This document shows positions 12,601 to 24,073 of a stretch of DNA of 64,000 nt, in pieces (position 1 is the first letter of the stretch; every line of letters starts with the position of its first letter). The position numbers were made by a program, and so were the translations under genes. The stretch lies in NCBI GenBank assembly GCA_028554755.1, contig JAPTOF010000005.1:13986001-14050000 (forward strand). Direction: 5' to 3'. The stretch is from Cordia subcordata. Taxonomy: Eukaryota; Streptophyta; Magnoliopsida; Boraginales; Cordiaceae. A model generated the notes under the pieces. It did no database searches. It saw nothing but the letters and a program-made list of their open reading frames with translations, and had not been told where the DNA came from.

Positions 12601-15600
12601 TTTAATTATCAACTTTAAGTAGTTACGTGTTTGAATAAAAGCTGTAGTTATAAAAATAAGTATTTATATGTTTGATTAAAGTGGGTTGAAAAGTAAACTA
12701 TATAGTTAAATAACTATTAAGGACATTAAAATAGAATTTAAAAAGGTAAGTATAAGATAAAAGAGTAAAGATATTTTAGTAACAAAAATAAAAAGGTAAG
12801 GATAAGATAGTAAATGATTTGGTCAAACTTGTTTTTTCTCAAAGTGCTTAAAACCATAAAAAGCAAAAGCTGGGGTTGAGTAACTTTTTATTTTCTACTT
12901 AAAGCCACTTAAAAAAAGCAGGTTTTTAATTAAAACAAACACTTTCATTAGCTAAAATTAGGCTTTAAACAAGTTTGACCAAAAAAAAAGCCAAATCAAA
13001 CACCCTCTCTTACTCCTGTATATTTGGTCAAGAATGACTATTCCCATACCAATGGGAGTGAGATTTCCTCAAGAATGGAAGTTCTTATTAAATTACATTG
13101 TACTAATTGTGGAATTTAGAATAGAGGCAAGAAATGTCATTTAATTTTTATCCATTCCCCCTTACCAACCGCCACCTTAAGTTCTATGCACACTCTCCTC
13201 AAGTTCTCCACACAATCCTTGAGAACAAACAAACAAACAAAAGACTTTAAAACCTATTACCTCATTCTTGCAGTTTTCAGAACAAAAGGTGGAAATTTGA
13301 GGGCAGCAGTTGATAACAAAGGCCTCCTCTCTCATATTGTACCTATTCATGTTAAGACTTTTTTTCTTATTTTTGTTGTTAAATAACAACAGTAAGCTTC
13401 TTCATTTTCACATACAATTAAACAAGGAAAACCTTAATTATTTTGCACGAAATTAACATGAATTTCTTTCATCCTCTGATTCTGTTAAGATCTATGGTTT
13501 GTGACAGATACATGACGAATGCCAATGATGCTTTTATGCTGTACCACGAAATAAGTAACTAACCGGAGACAGTTTTATAAGTACTGCACTTTCAGGTCCC
13601 CAATCATGCATACTTAAACACACACACACATACATGTCCACAAAGAAACATGCTACCAATATAACCACACGAGCAAATAGTAATCCATCTTCACAAGTAA
13701 CCGAGATAGACGAAGCAAACACGTATGTGATACTGTGAGAACAACATACCCGAGGGGCACGAGCTCCCATTTCTTGGAATGCAAGGGGATTTCGTAGAAA
13801 TGCAACGACTTCATTAATTTCTTCTCTCATAGACTGAACACTAGCAAAATCTTCCAATCGTATAGGCGGATTCTTCACCCTCTGAAATGCAATAATAATG
13901 ACATCTTGCAAATTGATTCATTAAACCTTCTCTTTATCATGCATATAGTTGAGTCACAAAGACATACCTTCATTTGATCAAATGCAGTACTAATTGGATC
14001 AACACCAGCCTTCTTCTTACGTAGAATACTCCTCTTCTTAAATTTAAAATAATATTTCTGCAAGGAAGCATGAAAGTATACAAGTAAAAGATTTGATTTG
14101 GACAGATAAATCAAAAGATGAAAGATGAATAGATCAAAGGAATTAGGCATAGATAAAGAAGATCTAGACACAGTAACTCCACAACATATACTAGAAGTGT
14201 CAAATTCGTCTTGCAGTGTGAAGATGTTTGCATAAAAAAAGATTAGCAACAAAGAGAAACGAAAGAAAGTAACTAATTCGCAGAAGAAAACAAACAATAA
14301 TAAGTAATAACTAATAACACCAATATTCCAGATGTAGATCTGCGAAATGCATTTACATCTCTCTTATCCTTTCAATACCACCAAACAGTATCGAGATGAG
14401 GCACATCCAGAAGAAACAGTACCATGCCTTGTGAATTTGAAGTTAACATATTGAAGCTCACAATAAACCTCAGCTAACCTTATAACCAAACATGACACTA
14501 CAAAGTAATGAAGATATCACTAAAACAAATTGTTTGAATGGTGTAAGTTCATGGACATATTTTCACTTTTTCTAAAAGTAACAAATTCCATGATATTGCC
14601 TTTATATAGGCTTCATTATTGCATGAACAATTGTAATTTCATCTACCAATTCAAGATAAGAGTCTATCCAAAAAGTCAACAAGGTCTTTAGCTGATTAAC
14701 TTCCAATTCTCCTGAAAATATTAACAGGAGCCATCTCCAAGTTACTATTCCTCTTCTACGTCTTTCTGTTAGCCTCCAACCTAGTTATCTTACCATAAAT
14801 TCCATAAAGGCACTAGCTACTTTACAATGAAGAACTAGATGTTCTGCATTTCCACTACCTTTCTAAAAATAAAACAGATTTTGCCTTTCCTCCTCACATA
14901 CTAAACTTTAAGGGCGCATAATAGGTTAGCATTTCTAACATAAAGAAAGCAACCATTTCTGAAACATCAAACATCCAAAACCATCTAAAAATTTATTTTT
15001 AAAAAAGAAAACGTTAAAAAGGAGTTTCTAAGCTGGAGCTCCAAAGATTCTTCTTTCCCATTTTTATCCCGTTATTGATGGTAAGAAAGCTCTCTCAAGG
15101 TCTTTCCCACACAAACGAAGACAATTAACTCAGATGCACAGGATTCCAATATGTTTGAACTCATGACTCCCCTCATTTAAGAGAGCCCCATAGTACTCCA
15201 GCTCCCCAATTGATGTCTCATACTCAATTTGGACATGGTTTAGAAACTGTAGATTTGACAATAATAAATCTACTCATGAAAAGTAAATACCATTATATCT
15301 TTCAAACTCGAATTACCATGACATATAATGGGCCATCCAGAAATGGAAACCATGAAATGTAAACTGGTATGGAGGGAATACAGCTTGACAAAGAAGAGAT
15401 ATATTGTTGGAAGCAATCCATGATACATCAGAATAGTTATTCCAATGAGTAGAAAGTGGGATGTTTTTATTATGCCTAGCCAAATGCTTATATGCATCTA
15501 ATGTAACATTAAATCTCAGGAATCATGCAATGCATTGGGAGATTCTCGAGCAACTGATAGAAATGTAATATACACTTCGCAACACCATTCATCAAGAATA

Positions 15601-18600
15601 TTGGAGTCTAAAACTTCAGAGGATAGTACAAAAAAATTCCTTTACATAAGTGAAAAATCATAGAACCATAGGTAAAAGGGTTTGAACAGCTGACGCATCC
15701 TCATCTACATGACATATGATCCATATACAAAAACAAAAAGGAAACAAATTGCCACTAACAATATACTTCCAACACCCATGCTACCCCCAAAACACATGGA
15801 GAAAAGTATGCTAGTGTTCTGTGAGAGACACAACACAAATTCACCAAATAGAGGTTTTGTCATCAAGATCACAAAAGCAATGCTCAAGAAGTATATGACT
15901 GGATTCTTATAACTGAAGAAATGGTTATATATTTAACTTTCTATTATGGATTTGTTGTATGGATAGATGTTTACCACTCTCCGCAATTTCCGCAAGTTTG
16001 GATTCCTCCTTAACGGCCAATAGCCAAGAACCCTTGGAATCTTTCTCTTCAAGAACCGGAATACATGAAAGACCACATACCCATATATGGTAATTCTGAT
16101 CAAAAACCAAAAGTACCACTGAAAGTCGTCAGTTTTTCTTGATCTAAACCTCATTTCAGCCTCAGACTGCCATTTCAAGTACCAAGTTGATCTGACAGAT
16201 TGATTTGTGGACTCTGGCCAAGCCATCCCTAACCGAATCCTTACCTGCAGGAGAAAATGCAGCACTTATAAACCAACAAGAACTAGAAAATAATGGAATA
16301 ATGATATCTCAAAGAGGACAGAACATGATAAAAAATTTACAAAACCAATAGTGACTATGAGCTCTTTCACTTATTACTTGATAGGGAATAACAGACTCCA
16401 GGATGGGAAAAACAATCATCATCATTATATCGTCATTTATATTTTTGATCTTCTCAACAGTCCACACTCTTGCATATGCTACAGTTCTGATCTTCCACAG
16501 TTCACTCAAGCATTGATGACACATCCTCATCATTAAGAAGAATTGTTGGTGAAGATCCAACTCCAAGAAGGGAATCCACATAAGTTGGACTGCAGTTGGA
16601 ACACCAGAAGCAAGCATTCTCAAATATAATCCATCGACCCCTCCAAGTTCCTCAAAAAGCGTTTCGAATTCCTGCAAGCAAAACTCCTGATATCAGAAAT
16701 CTTAATTATGTTGAAGACAATAAATAAATACAATAAACCTCTCTCTAATAGCTCAAGCTTTTGGATGAGTTAATCTTTTAATATGGTATCAGAGCATAGG
16801 TCACCCATTTAAAAACATTAAAATTGTTGACATGCAAGACCCAAAACAAATTTTGCCTGCATGTCAGTGGCATGTTGAAGACAATAGATAAATATAACTC
16901 AAGCTTTTAAATGAGGTGGTAACTTGATAAATTAAAACTTAAAGTAAGATAAGAAAGTCCACTAGTAACTTATACCTTAAGGTCAACATAATATTCTTTG
17001 TCATCCCCCTTAAGGGTAACATACACGGCAGCCCAGTCATGACGCATTCGAGCACCTTCAATGAGTTTCCTTGATACAGCATAAGGAACAGCTATTGGAT
17101 CCATTTCCCACCTGCTTCTTTCTTCATTGTACCATGTCTTAGATGCCACTCTATCTCGGTCTAGAAGAATTCGCTCCTGCAATATGTATCAAAACTATAT
17201 AAGTGCAATTACATGTCCTTTCAGATGCAAAAAGTCCAAAGTCACAATCATAAAAATTTAAATTTACAATTTATTACAAACTAGCAGTAGCAGCAAGTCA
17301 TGGTACCAAAAGCAGATCAAGAATGTATTTAAAGTGTGGTTACAGGAAGTTATATATTTATCTTTTTATTGATTAAAGAAGGCAAGCCAGAACTTGACTT
17401 GGAACTAGTAACTCTTCAGTTCAAACCCTAGAGAAGGTTCCTATCCATTTACTTCTCATTCATATGTGTGAAATATTTTACCCATTTAGAAATTTTTCAT
17501 AGAATGCAAGTAGAATTCAGCCTTCTGCAAATTCAATTGACTCAGTTTTTCACCAATTCCGAATTCAAGAAACATGAACTACATATTGCATTGTGAAAAC
17601 AGCAATGAGCAATCAAATATGCCTTTAATTTAACTGTGAGTTTCAGGACTGTGGCTTTTGAAAGCAGTCCTAGTCATATCAACAATGCAAAACTGAAGTA
17701 AGTTGGTCCTTCCCCACAAAGAAAAGAACAAAACAGAAGTAAACAATCACTAACTTGTGACAGCATGTATAAAGTAAGCTTAGAAATCATGTTCTTACCG
17801 GTCAGAAATCATTGAAATTCCAAACAAGTCAATATGACTCAATGCTAACTGTCATACTTAAACCTATCAGATGCTCGTTGATTATGTATCGGATACTACT
17901 TTGCATCAATAAACAGACATGTCATTGCACATACATAACACATATCTCTGTGTGTTTTCTCTATTACACAGTTGATATGCTCTACGGCAATATTTTTGCT
18001 TTCGGCCATAACACAGATAATGTGACAAACATTTTGCTCAAGCCAATCACAAATTGAAAAAAGTAGGAATATATTAGAGGAAGATCTTCAAAGATGTATG
18101 TTAGTATGCAGGTGGTCTTGTGATTTGGAGCAAGAAACATTTTATGCCAAAAGAGATTCACTTCTAAACAGAAAATATAAGTTTCTGGCAGATACTGCCT
18201 CGTGAGCATTTAACAATCATGAAACAAGCTCAGGTCTGTTGGCTGCGAAACTAGGCCTGTGAAACAAAAGGCATCATTAGACTAAATAACTATTATGTAC
18301 ATGATGATAATGTTGTTCACAACAAACAAAAATAGGTCAAATCACCAAATGGCTAGGTGGCTGCCCAAAAAGGAAGTTTGCGGGGCACATAATGTATAGA
18401 TAATCATATAATATTCTGTTCTACAGCAACCTACCTGTCTTTCAGCAACATACTTTTTACCGAGTTCAAAATCCTCCATTAAATTTTTCTTAAGGTCTGC
18501 TTTACGTTCCTCCCGCCACTTTTTCCAACCATGAAATAAGTGGAGGCTTATGGCTTTTGGAACTACAACTTCCTTACTTCCAAACAGCCACTTCAACTCA

Positions 18601-20623
18601 ACTGCTGGGAATCCTTTGACAACCTCATCCACTGGTGTATTTACAACAAAGCGCTTCTCCTCACCATGTTTCTTCATAATTTTCCTTATACGAGTCTCTA
18701 GATCCCTTTGCATCTCTCTAGAATCCCTAAGCACCTGTTTGATATGTTGAGCAAACACACTTGAATGGTCAAACAGAGGCCCAATATCTTCATTATCCAT
18801 AACATTAGGTAATATTATCTGCTCCATTAACTTTCTTTTTGCAGTTTTCAGTTCTTCCTGAATCTGATCTTTAGAAAGCTTGGAGACAGCACCTTTAGGA
18901 ACACTGCAAACAAGCGACAAGATCTCATGAAACCTCAAAGACAAGGGTTTTGTTATAAACAACGTTCATCATGATGCAGTTTAAACACAAGTCTCTAGAT
19001 GAAATTTTAATGTTCCTCCAATTGACACCATGAACTGGCAAAACTTTAACAAAGACATCAGGTAGACAAGTGACCATTATCAACTATTTTATTCATCATT
19101 ATTGTCACATTTAAGCATGAATTCAAGAAAAAGAGGGAGCCAGCACATGAATCCACCAAAGAGTTAAGGTAGAAGGAATCAGAAAGAAAATCTGGAATCC
19201 TAATAGATATAAGGTAGAGAAAAAAAGCATTTGTCTGTTCTGCATTCATGTATATAGCTTCACACTGAACCTATTTCTCAAAGTAAACCAATTAGCCGAG
19301 CAAAGCACACTCCGAACAATAAAATCAAACAGAAGCATAAGAATATAGCTATAAAGTCATAACCCATATTTGTAATTTTCGGCAACTAGGGCATTTAATC
19401 AGAGAGGACCACCAACAAAACAGTAAGAAATGAGAATATGCTACATGAGTTCTACTGCCGGAACTAAATATTTTACATTGATCATTCTTCATCCTCACAT
19501 AGGACAAGTACCTTCAAATATGATGTTCTTTTTCCAAGAATGTTTAATAGATTTTGAAGTCATGTTTTTTGCAATATGCAGTACTCTTTCTCGCCTGAAA
19601 AGATTTGTCTCAACGAGATTAAATAGATTGTTACCTCTCAACAGTTCGATCACTGATTTCCCTCCGGAAACCCTTAACCAACTGTTCACACTCCCTCTCA
19701 ATAAAGGAAAGCTCCCTCACACCAATGCTCAATGCTAGTGTCTCTCTCCTCATAATCTGATCCTCAATGTCGCCTATCCTCTCCAATATCTCATTATACT
19801 CCTTCTTCCTGACCCTCAATCTCTCCTCCAACTTCTCCAGCTTCCCCTTCACCTCCTCCGGACTCCCCTTCGCGTTCCTCACTAACCCCTCTTCCTCCCT
19901 CTTCGCCTTAAACACTGCGCCCAGCAAATTCTCAGAACGATCCAGCAAACCCTCCTTCTCCGCCTTCAGCCCCATCAAATCTGCATGAAGTCCATTCATT
20001 ATCTCATCCTGGAACTCCCTCTTCCTCATTTTCACCTCCTTTAACTTCTTATCGACAACCTTGATATCAATATCACTTTCACCCCTCCTCACCTCTTCAA
20101 TCGCCTGAACCAACCCCGAAACAGTCTCCAATAGCCTATCAGTATAGTGCGAATACTCATGACGCTGTTTCCTTTCCTCACCCTCACTTCGCCTCTCACC
20201 CACCTCCCTCTCCACCCCACCTGCGGCGGTGGCAGCCGCCGCCAGCGCGGGCTTATCAAAAAACCCGAAAACTGGGCACAACCCAATAGCTAAACAAACC
20301 AAACTGTAAACAAGCGGCTTCGCAAAGGCAGTAAATTTGAGCGCATTTTCGTCATTATAGAAAAATGGGTTCTTCTTCCCTTGCTTCTGCCTAACAAATG
20401 CGAAATTTTTAGAGGCTATGGAAGATTTTAGAAGGTGAATGATGGGTGGTGTTGGGTTGGTGGATAAAGAGATGACATTAAGAGGAGGGTTTAAGGAGGG
20501 TTTTGAGGATTTGATTTGAAGCCTTTTGGTGCTAGACTTTCTATGGGTGGGGAAATTGAAGAATGGGTTCGGAGGGATAAATGAAGAGCACGTAGGCATG
20601 GTGGTGTTGCAAATGGAACACAT
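3687..20623 (-). CDS. FTSHI5: Probable inactive FtsH-like AAA ATPase, chloroplastic (FtsHi5), 11 exons, C-terminus not in window
   Basis: Exons, 5' to 3': 20623-19635, 18903-18435, 17176-16976, 16671-16378, 16244-15975, 14057-13968, 13881-13750, 9643-9470, 7713-7592, 5314-5113, 3815-3687. They give 1024 codons in one frame. The N-terminus is rich in Ser/Pro/Lys (transit peptide), with a hydrophobic segment at about residues 103-121 and a charged coiled coil at about 170-330. A second membrane segment lies in exon 5 (YFWFLIRITIYGYVVF). The AAA module has Walker A GERGTGKT (residues 821-828), a Walker B-like IIFVEDFD (877-884) in which the usual DE is ED, and a second region of homology ending RRPGRMDR. 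In Arabidopsis FtsHi5 is about 1320 residues, lacks the zinc-protease motif, sits in the chloroplast envelope and is essential for embryo and plastid development. About 290 C-terminal residues are absent here: either those exons lie left of the window behind the copia insertion, or the gene is truncated. Start Met1 was chosen as the first in frame; Met9 (20599) is an alternative. Confidence 0.93.
5467..6595. mobile_element. MITE (GGTTTGGTT-rich) in FTSHI5 intron 9, split by a small LTR element
   Basis: The two ends form an inverted repeat. The left end GGGATGAAC (5467-5475) is interrupted by the LTR element and resumes ACGGTTTAG after 6131. The right end is AAACCATGTTCACCCC (to 6595), whose complement is GGGGTGAACATGGTTT. 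The interior has two direct copies of a roughly 70-bp unit with CCAACTGGTTTGGTT and AATAGGTCCAAAA (about 6224-6290 and 6515-6590). There is no coding capacity. It resembles the widespread plant repeats starting GGGGTGTTCACGGTT; superfamily not assigned. Confidence 0.65.
5476..6126 (+). mobile_element. Small non-autonomous LTR element with target duplication TGAAC
   Basis: LTR1 is 5476-5705 (starts TGTTAGAGTACAGTG, ends TTTCGATA, 230 bp). It is followed immediately by a primer-binding site complementary to initiator tRNA-Met (TGGTATCAGAGC, 5706-5717). LTR2 is about 5906-6126 and repeats the landmarks ACATCAGTTAGTGACC, AGGCAAGGTATTCCTATAAA and AATGAAAAATGACAGAACAT. It is diverged or shortened at its 5' end, with no clear polypurine tract. 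The pentamer TGAAC occurs just before LTR1 (5471-5475) and just after LTR2 (6127-6131), the signature of integrase-mediated insertion. The interior is only about 200 bp and non-coding, so the element depends on others for movement. It lies within the left terminal repeat of a MITE in FTSHI5 intron 9. Confidence 0.82.
10213..10509 (-). mobile_element. Solo 5' LTR plus leader of an LTR retrotransposon, minus orientation, FTSHI5 intron 7
   Basis: Read on the minus strand, the repeat starts TGTTGGGTTGGGAAGAG (10509) and ends GACTTTCTTCA (10213), giving TG...CA and 297 bp. It includes a TATA-like segment (TATAAATAGC). It is followed at 10212-10200 by TGGTCATCAGAGC, a tRNA-Met primer-binding site with one extra base relative to TGGTATCAGAGC. 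Below that, down to about 9950, is leader-like sequence without an intact gag frame and no second LTR. It shares the transcriptional direction of FTSHI5. Confidence 0.65.
10828..11544. mobile_element. PIF/Harbinger-type MITE A, FTSHI5 intron 7
   Basis: The left end GGGTAGTGACTGGTATGTGG and the complement of the right end (GGTGGTGATTGATATTATGG) form an imperfect terminal inverted repeat. Both subterminal regions are rich in GGAATG/CATTCC words, and the interior is AT-rich with no reading frame. The ends match those of the neighbouring element at 11587-13176 and of the Harbinger element at 32639-35906. I do not see a clean three-base target duplication for this copy. Confidence 0.6.
12027..12139 (-). 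mobile_element. TRIM-family LTR (3' LTR in minus orientation) with polypurine tract, nested in MITE B
   Basis: The plus strand reads TGTTAAGAACCACTGAG...AATGTAACA. The first 45 bases align with the reverse complement of the TRIM LTR at 52412-52532 (TGTTAAGAATCACTAAGG...). On the minus strand the LTR is preceded by a G-rich polypurine tract (ACTTGGGGG, about 12147-12139), which marks it as a 3' LTR. A non-coding TRIM-like interior extends to about 12480. No partner LTR or primer-binding site is visible on the right, so the copy is truncated. Confidence 0.6.
12538..13009. mobile_element. MITE with GGTGTTTG ends and TTA duplication, nested in MITE B
   Basis: The left end GAAGGTGTTTGGATTGGG follows TTA (12535-12537). 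The right end complements to GAGAGGGTGTTTGATTTGG and is followed by TTA (13010-13012). The 472-bp interior is AT-rich with no frame, and is repetitive in TTAAAGCACTT/AAGTAGCTTTTT-like words. The ends resemble the MITEs at 24074-24196 and 31387-31584. Confidence 0.65.
16709..16929 (+). mobile_element. 221-bp SMART-sized LTR element filling most of FTSHI5 intron 3
   Basis: LTR1 (16709-16783, 75 bp) starts TGTTGAAGACAATAAATAA and ends TCTTTTAATA. The tRNA-Met primer-binding site TGGTATCAGAGC (16784-16795) follows with no gap. LTR2 (16873-16929, 57 bp, with internal deletion) repeats TGTTGAAGACAATA and CTCAAGCTTTT. The target duplication AATTA is perfect: 16704-16708 and 16930-16934. The interior is about 77 bp after the primer site and non-coding. 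Known miniature LTR elements of this size class are called SMARTs. The host intron is 304 bp (16672-16975); without the insertion it would be about 78 bp, near the plant minimum. The element is antisense to FTSHI5. Confidence 0.82.
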
Positions 20624-20730
20624 CCTTCTAAAAGAGGGGTTTATCGGTGTGGTAGAGGTGGAGAGACGAAGAGGGACATCTGCAGATGCTTTGTTTTCGT
20701 CTTCAGGTGGTGATCGAACAATGTAAGAGA

Positions 20731-20776
20731 AGTGTGTGTGTGTGTGTGTGTTTGGGAAGAAGATAATGAAGCGTTT

Positions 20777-20815
<39 letters not shown>
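20731..20815. repeat. Two (GT)n microsatellites in the FTSHI5 promoter/leader
   Basis: Runs of GT at about 20731-20751 and 20782-20815 are separated by 30 bases. On the transcribed (minus) strand they are (CA)n, 110-190 bases upstream of the FTSHI5 start codon, so they lie in the 5' UTR or core promoter. Confidence 0.85.
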
Positions 20816-20816
<1 letters not shown>

Positions 20817-22172
20817 TAAAGCAGTACAAGTTTGCTGGGGTGAAGTGGGAGGAGTAGCCAAAGTGAACGCAGTCGCTGCTGGATTGCGTCCTACGGTTCG
20901 GATGCCTACACCCGAACAACTGTGCACCCGCCCATCTACGTACACCCGCCCGCGCGTGTCAGATACACTAGAATCGGGGCGGGGGGGGGGGTGGAATTAA
21001 TTCACAAAACATTACAGAACACTAAAAGTCCCTTTCAACGGCACGCCTCCAATGACGAACATCTAGAGCTCGCGTCAACAACACGCAGGATACACACAAT
21101 CGATGCAACTACGTACTCCCAGACAACTAAAATCAGCTCAAGTTGCGGTAAGAATCACTTTTAATTAAGTGCGTGTTTAACGACCGTTTTTCAAGTAGTG
21201 GTTAGTATTTTGATTGGTCAAAATATTATTTTGTTAAATTATTAATGTTCGGTAAATTAGCGTTTTAAGTAATTTTTAACGTTTCAATCAATATTTTTCA
21301 AAAGCTAAAAGTTTTAGCGTTTCAGATAGCTTTTAACTTTTTTTTTTTTTTGGCAATTCTACCTTTTTATATTTTTTTTTATTTTTCTATTCTTTCTCTA
21401 ATCTCTCTATATTTAAACCTTTTCTTTCACAAATATAAAAAAATAATATAAAAATAAATTTCAATTTCTATATAATCAACATTATTAAAATAATAAGTTT
21501 TATTAGTACCTTTTTTTTGTAAAATAATTTTGAATCCATTAAAATTAATTTTTGTAATATTGATACAAATATTTTATCAAAAAATTTGTTATACTTTAAT
21601 ATTAAAATATGATTATGAATATAAATATTTAATTATGAAATATATTATCTTATTCCTATAATAATAATAGTAATTACAATTATCATAATAACAATAATAA
21701 TAATAATATGATATCAATGTCATTTTACGTCATTTAGCATTCATCAGCTAATTTTACCAAATCAATCAATTTAGTTAAGCAATTTCGCTAATAATTAAAA
21801 TACAACAAATACTTATTCTAACGATTAAATTTTACGAGCAGTCCTAAGTCATTTTAGCTTGATCTTCTTCAATTTGTTTATATATATGTAAAATTTCATA
21901 TGTAAACTTGTTACACAAATTGAATTAACTATACGCATTGTTATGCGGAGTAGCAATTCTTGATTACGCATAACGATAGAAACAATTGGCTCTTGCAAGA
22001 ACTCGTGATTATTTGTCGCAAGTTTGACATTTAATCTTTTGTTTATTCGCAAAGCCGTGCTCATCAATTGCGCCGTTCTCTGGGGTCATGAAACTTATAA
22101 TGTTAAAGAAATAAACAAAGAATGAAGCACTGGAATGGTTTCTTCGTGTACAAATAAAGTAACAAAAGAAGC

Positions 22173-22272
22173 TGACTAGTTACAAAAGTTTAAATTTAAT
22201 CTCAATTACTACAATATCAAAAGACTTTGACTAGTTACAAAAGTTTAAATTTAATCTCAATTACTACAATAT
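22173..22272. repeat. Tandem duplication, 45-bp unit at 55-bp spacing
   Basis: The segment starting TGACTAGTTACAAAAGTTTA and ending ACTACAATAT occurs at 22173-22217 and, identical, at 22228-22272. A third partial copy of the end (TATTACTACAATATGGTTT) follows at about 22280-22300. Identity suggests a recent slippage or repair event in AT-rich intergenic DNA. Confidence 0.85.
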
Positions 22273-23019
22273 GGTTTTCCTATTACTACAATATGGTTTA
22301 AGAAACAAAAAAAAAATGAAAAGGCGAAATAGGAACTCAAAATCCAAACACGAACGGCTAAATTATAATTGTTATAATTTTTAATAACCAATTGAACAGT
22401 TTTTTGTTTTTTGCCCACGATGTTCAAAAGTTTGAATTCAAAAGTTTAAAAATGTAACCAATTTTCACTCTTAGACAAAAACTAAAATAAGTGGTTAACG
22501 TAGAAGCGAGACAAGGAAAAGGAAAGAGAGTATGTTGCTTTTGTTAGAGAGGAACAAAAAATATAATAGACTTGAATTGCTCGATAAAACCTTTTTCTTA
22601 TTCTTTTTGCTTTTATAAGTATCTTTATGTAATTTGGAATGATATAATAGTTATTTGAATTTAAATAATTGTAATTAGGTAAACTTAAAATTTTTATATT
22701 TACTTTTGTTCAACTTTTCATATATATTTTAGACTAAATTAACAAAATACAATTTAACAAATATATTTGAATTTAAATAATTGTAATTAGTTACTTCATA
22801 TGTATGTGAGAAGTTATATTATTCTCCCACTGTACAATGCACTATGCATGTATCAATGAACAACAACCATAAAATAGTGAGCAAATAATTCAACACATAT
22901 ATTTTTTATACTAATTTATGAATCAATAGTATAAAATTATGAACAAACATATTAATAGAATTGCTCACAATTTTTTTACTATTTGTCTACCACTCAACAT
23001 ATTTTTTAATCACCTTTTC

Positions 23020-23375
23020 ACACAGGCACATGCAAAAATCCATTCATGCATACATACCACCTATGTACGCAGGAACACACAGACAAACCCTTATATACAC
23101 ACACAAAAACATGCACTCACAGACACACGCACGTAATTAAACGTATCAATGCGTATTTGTGTGCGTGAAAGTGAATGTGTTTGAGTGTCTTATGTGTAAA
23201 TTTGTGTATGTGTGCACGCGTGTATTTTGTGTAACTGTTTGTATGCGTGAACGTGTGTTTGTGCACCTCTGCATGTTTATGTGTGTTTGTGCATCTGTGT
23301 GTGAGTGCGAGTGTGCTTGTGTGTGTTTGTTCCCTGTATTTTTAAGTGTGTATGTGTTTGTGCACGAATGTGTGT
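23020..23375. repeat. AC-rich to GT-rich strand-switch low-complexity tract
   Basis: The plus strand is AC-rich from about 23020 to 23132 (CACACAGGCACATGC, CACACACAAAAACATGCACTC). After a short spacer with ACGTAATTAAACGT it becomes GT-rich to about 23375 (GTGTGTTTGTGCATCTGTGTG). The apparent 94-codon Cys/Val-rich frame inside it is an artefact of the repeat. The two arms are degenerate complements and alternate purine and pyrimidine. Confidence 0.75.
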
Positions 23376-24073
23376 TTTATTTTCATTTTTTTTTTCAAAT
23401 TAAAAAAAAGAGCTGGAAAGAACATAGTGCTTTAGAGTACTAATATATTATCCCCGTGTACACACGAGAACACAATGAACACTAATATATGTATATACAA
23501 AATAATTTTAGTAAATGAGAGTAAATTATTAAATTAAAATTTTGAGGAAAATAAATTCTTATGAAAAATTAGAACATTTATGTATGGTTTCATTGTTCTA
23601 TGGGTAGTATTATAAGATAGAGAAACTACATTACAATATGCGTTGTAAAAATATCAGTTTTTTATATTTGAGTAATATTTGTTTGTAGTAGTTTAATGAA
23701 AAAAAAATGACAAAATGAATTGTACACAAATATGAATATGTGGAAATATTTTTAGTAAAGATGATTATTTTTGTCGGATAAATAGAAAGAGATGGAATAT
23801 AAGATGATAAATGGGGCCAATTATATGCACGCATTTTAAGAGAAGATTAGATAATATAAATGGTATAAAAGATAGTAAATCAAGACTAGAAGAATTTGAT
23901 TTGTTGATTGAGAGAAACTAGTATTTAAATCAGGATTAGAAGATAGATTGAGGCTAAAGTGGGATATTAGAGCACGAAAATGGACAAAAATGTATGCTCA
24001 GCAATAAATTGTAAAACGCGTGTTATAAGTCGTATATACTTAGCAAAAAGATAAATAAATAAAAAATGAATAA

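Larger units (their letters stand above)
11587..13176. mobile_element. PIF/Harbinger-type MITE B with two nested insertions, TTA target duplication
   Basis: The left terminus AGTGGCGATTGGCAG follows TTA (11584-11586). The right terminus CCAACCGCCACC precedes TTA (13177-13179), a duplication of the type made by PIF/Harbinger transposases. Removing the TRIM fragment (about 12027-12480) and the smaller MITE (12538-13009) leaves roughly 665 bp of CATTCC/GGAATG-rich, AT-rich DNA, close in size and ends to MITE A just to the left. It lies in FTSHI5 intron 7, is non-coding and is presumably mobilised in trans. Confidence 0.72.

Noticed and set aside
20641..20919. Thr/His-repeat minus-strand frame upstream of FTSHI5
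   Set aside because: It is the (CA)n microsatellite translated; stops separate it from the FTSHI5 start.
21170..21850. Possible long-TIR element in the FTSHI5/EIF4A3 intergenic region
   Set aside because: Mirrored GGTAAATTAGC-like segments exist, but the ends do not pair well in such AT-rich DNA. Kept only as a note in the intergenic entry.
23159..23443. 94-codon Cys/Val-rich frame
   Set aside because: Produced by translation of GT-rich low-complexity DNA; no start context or homology.
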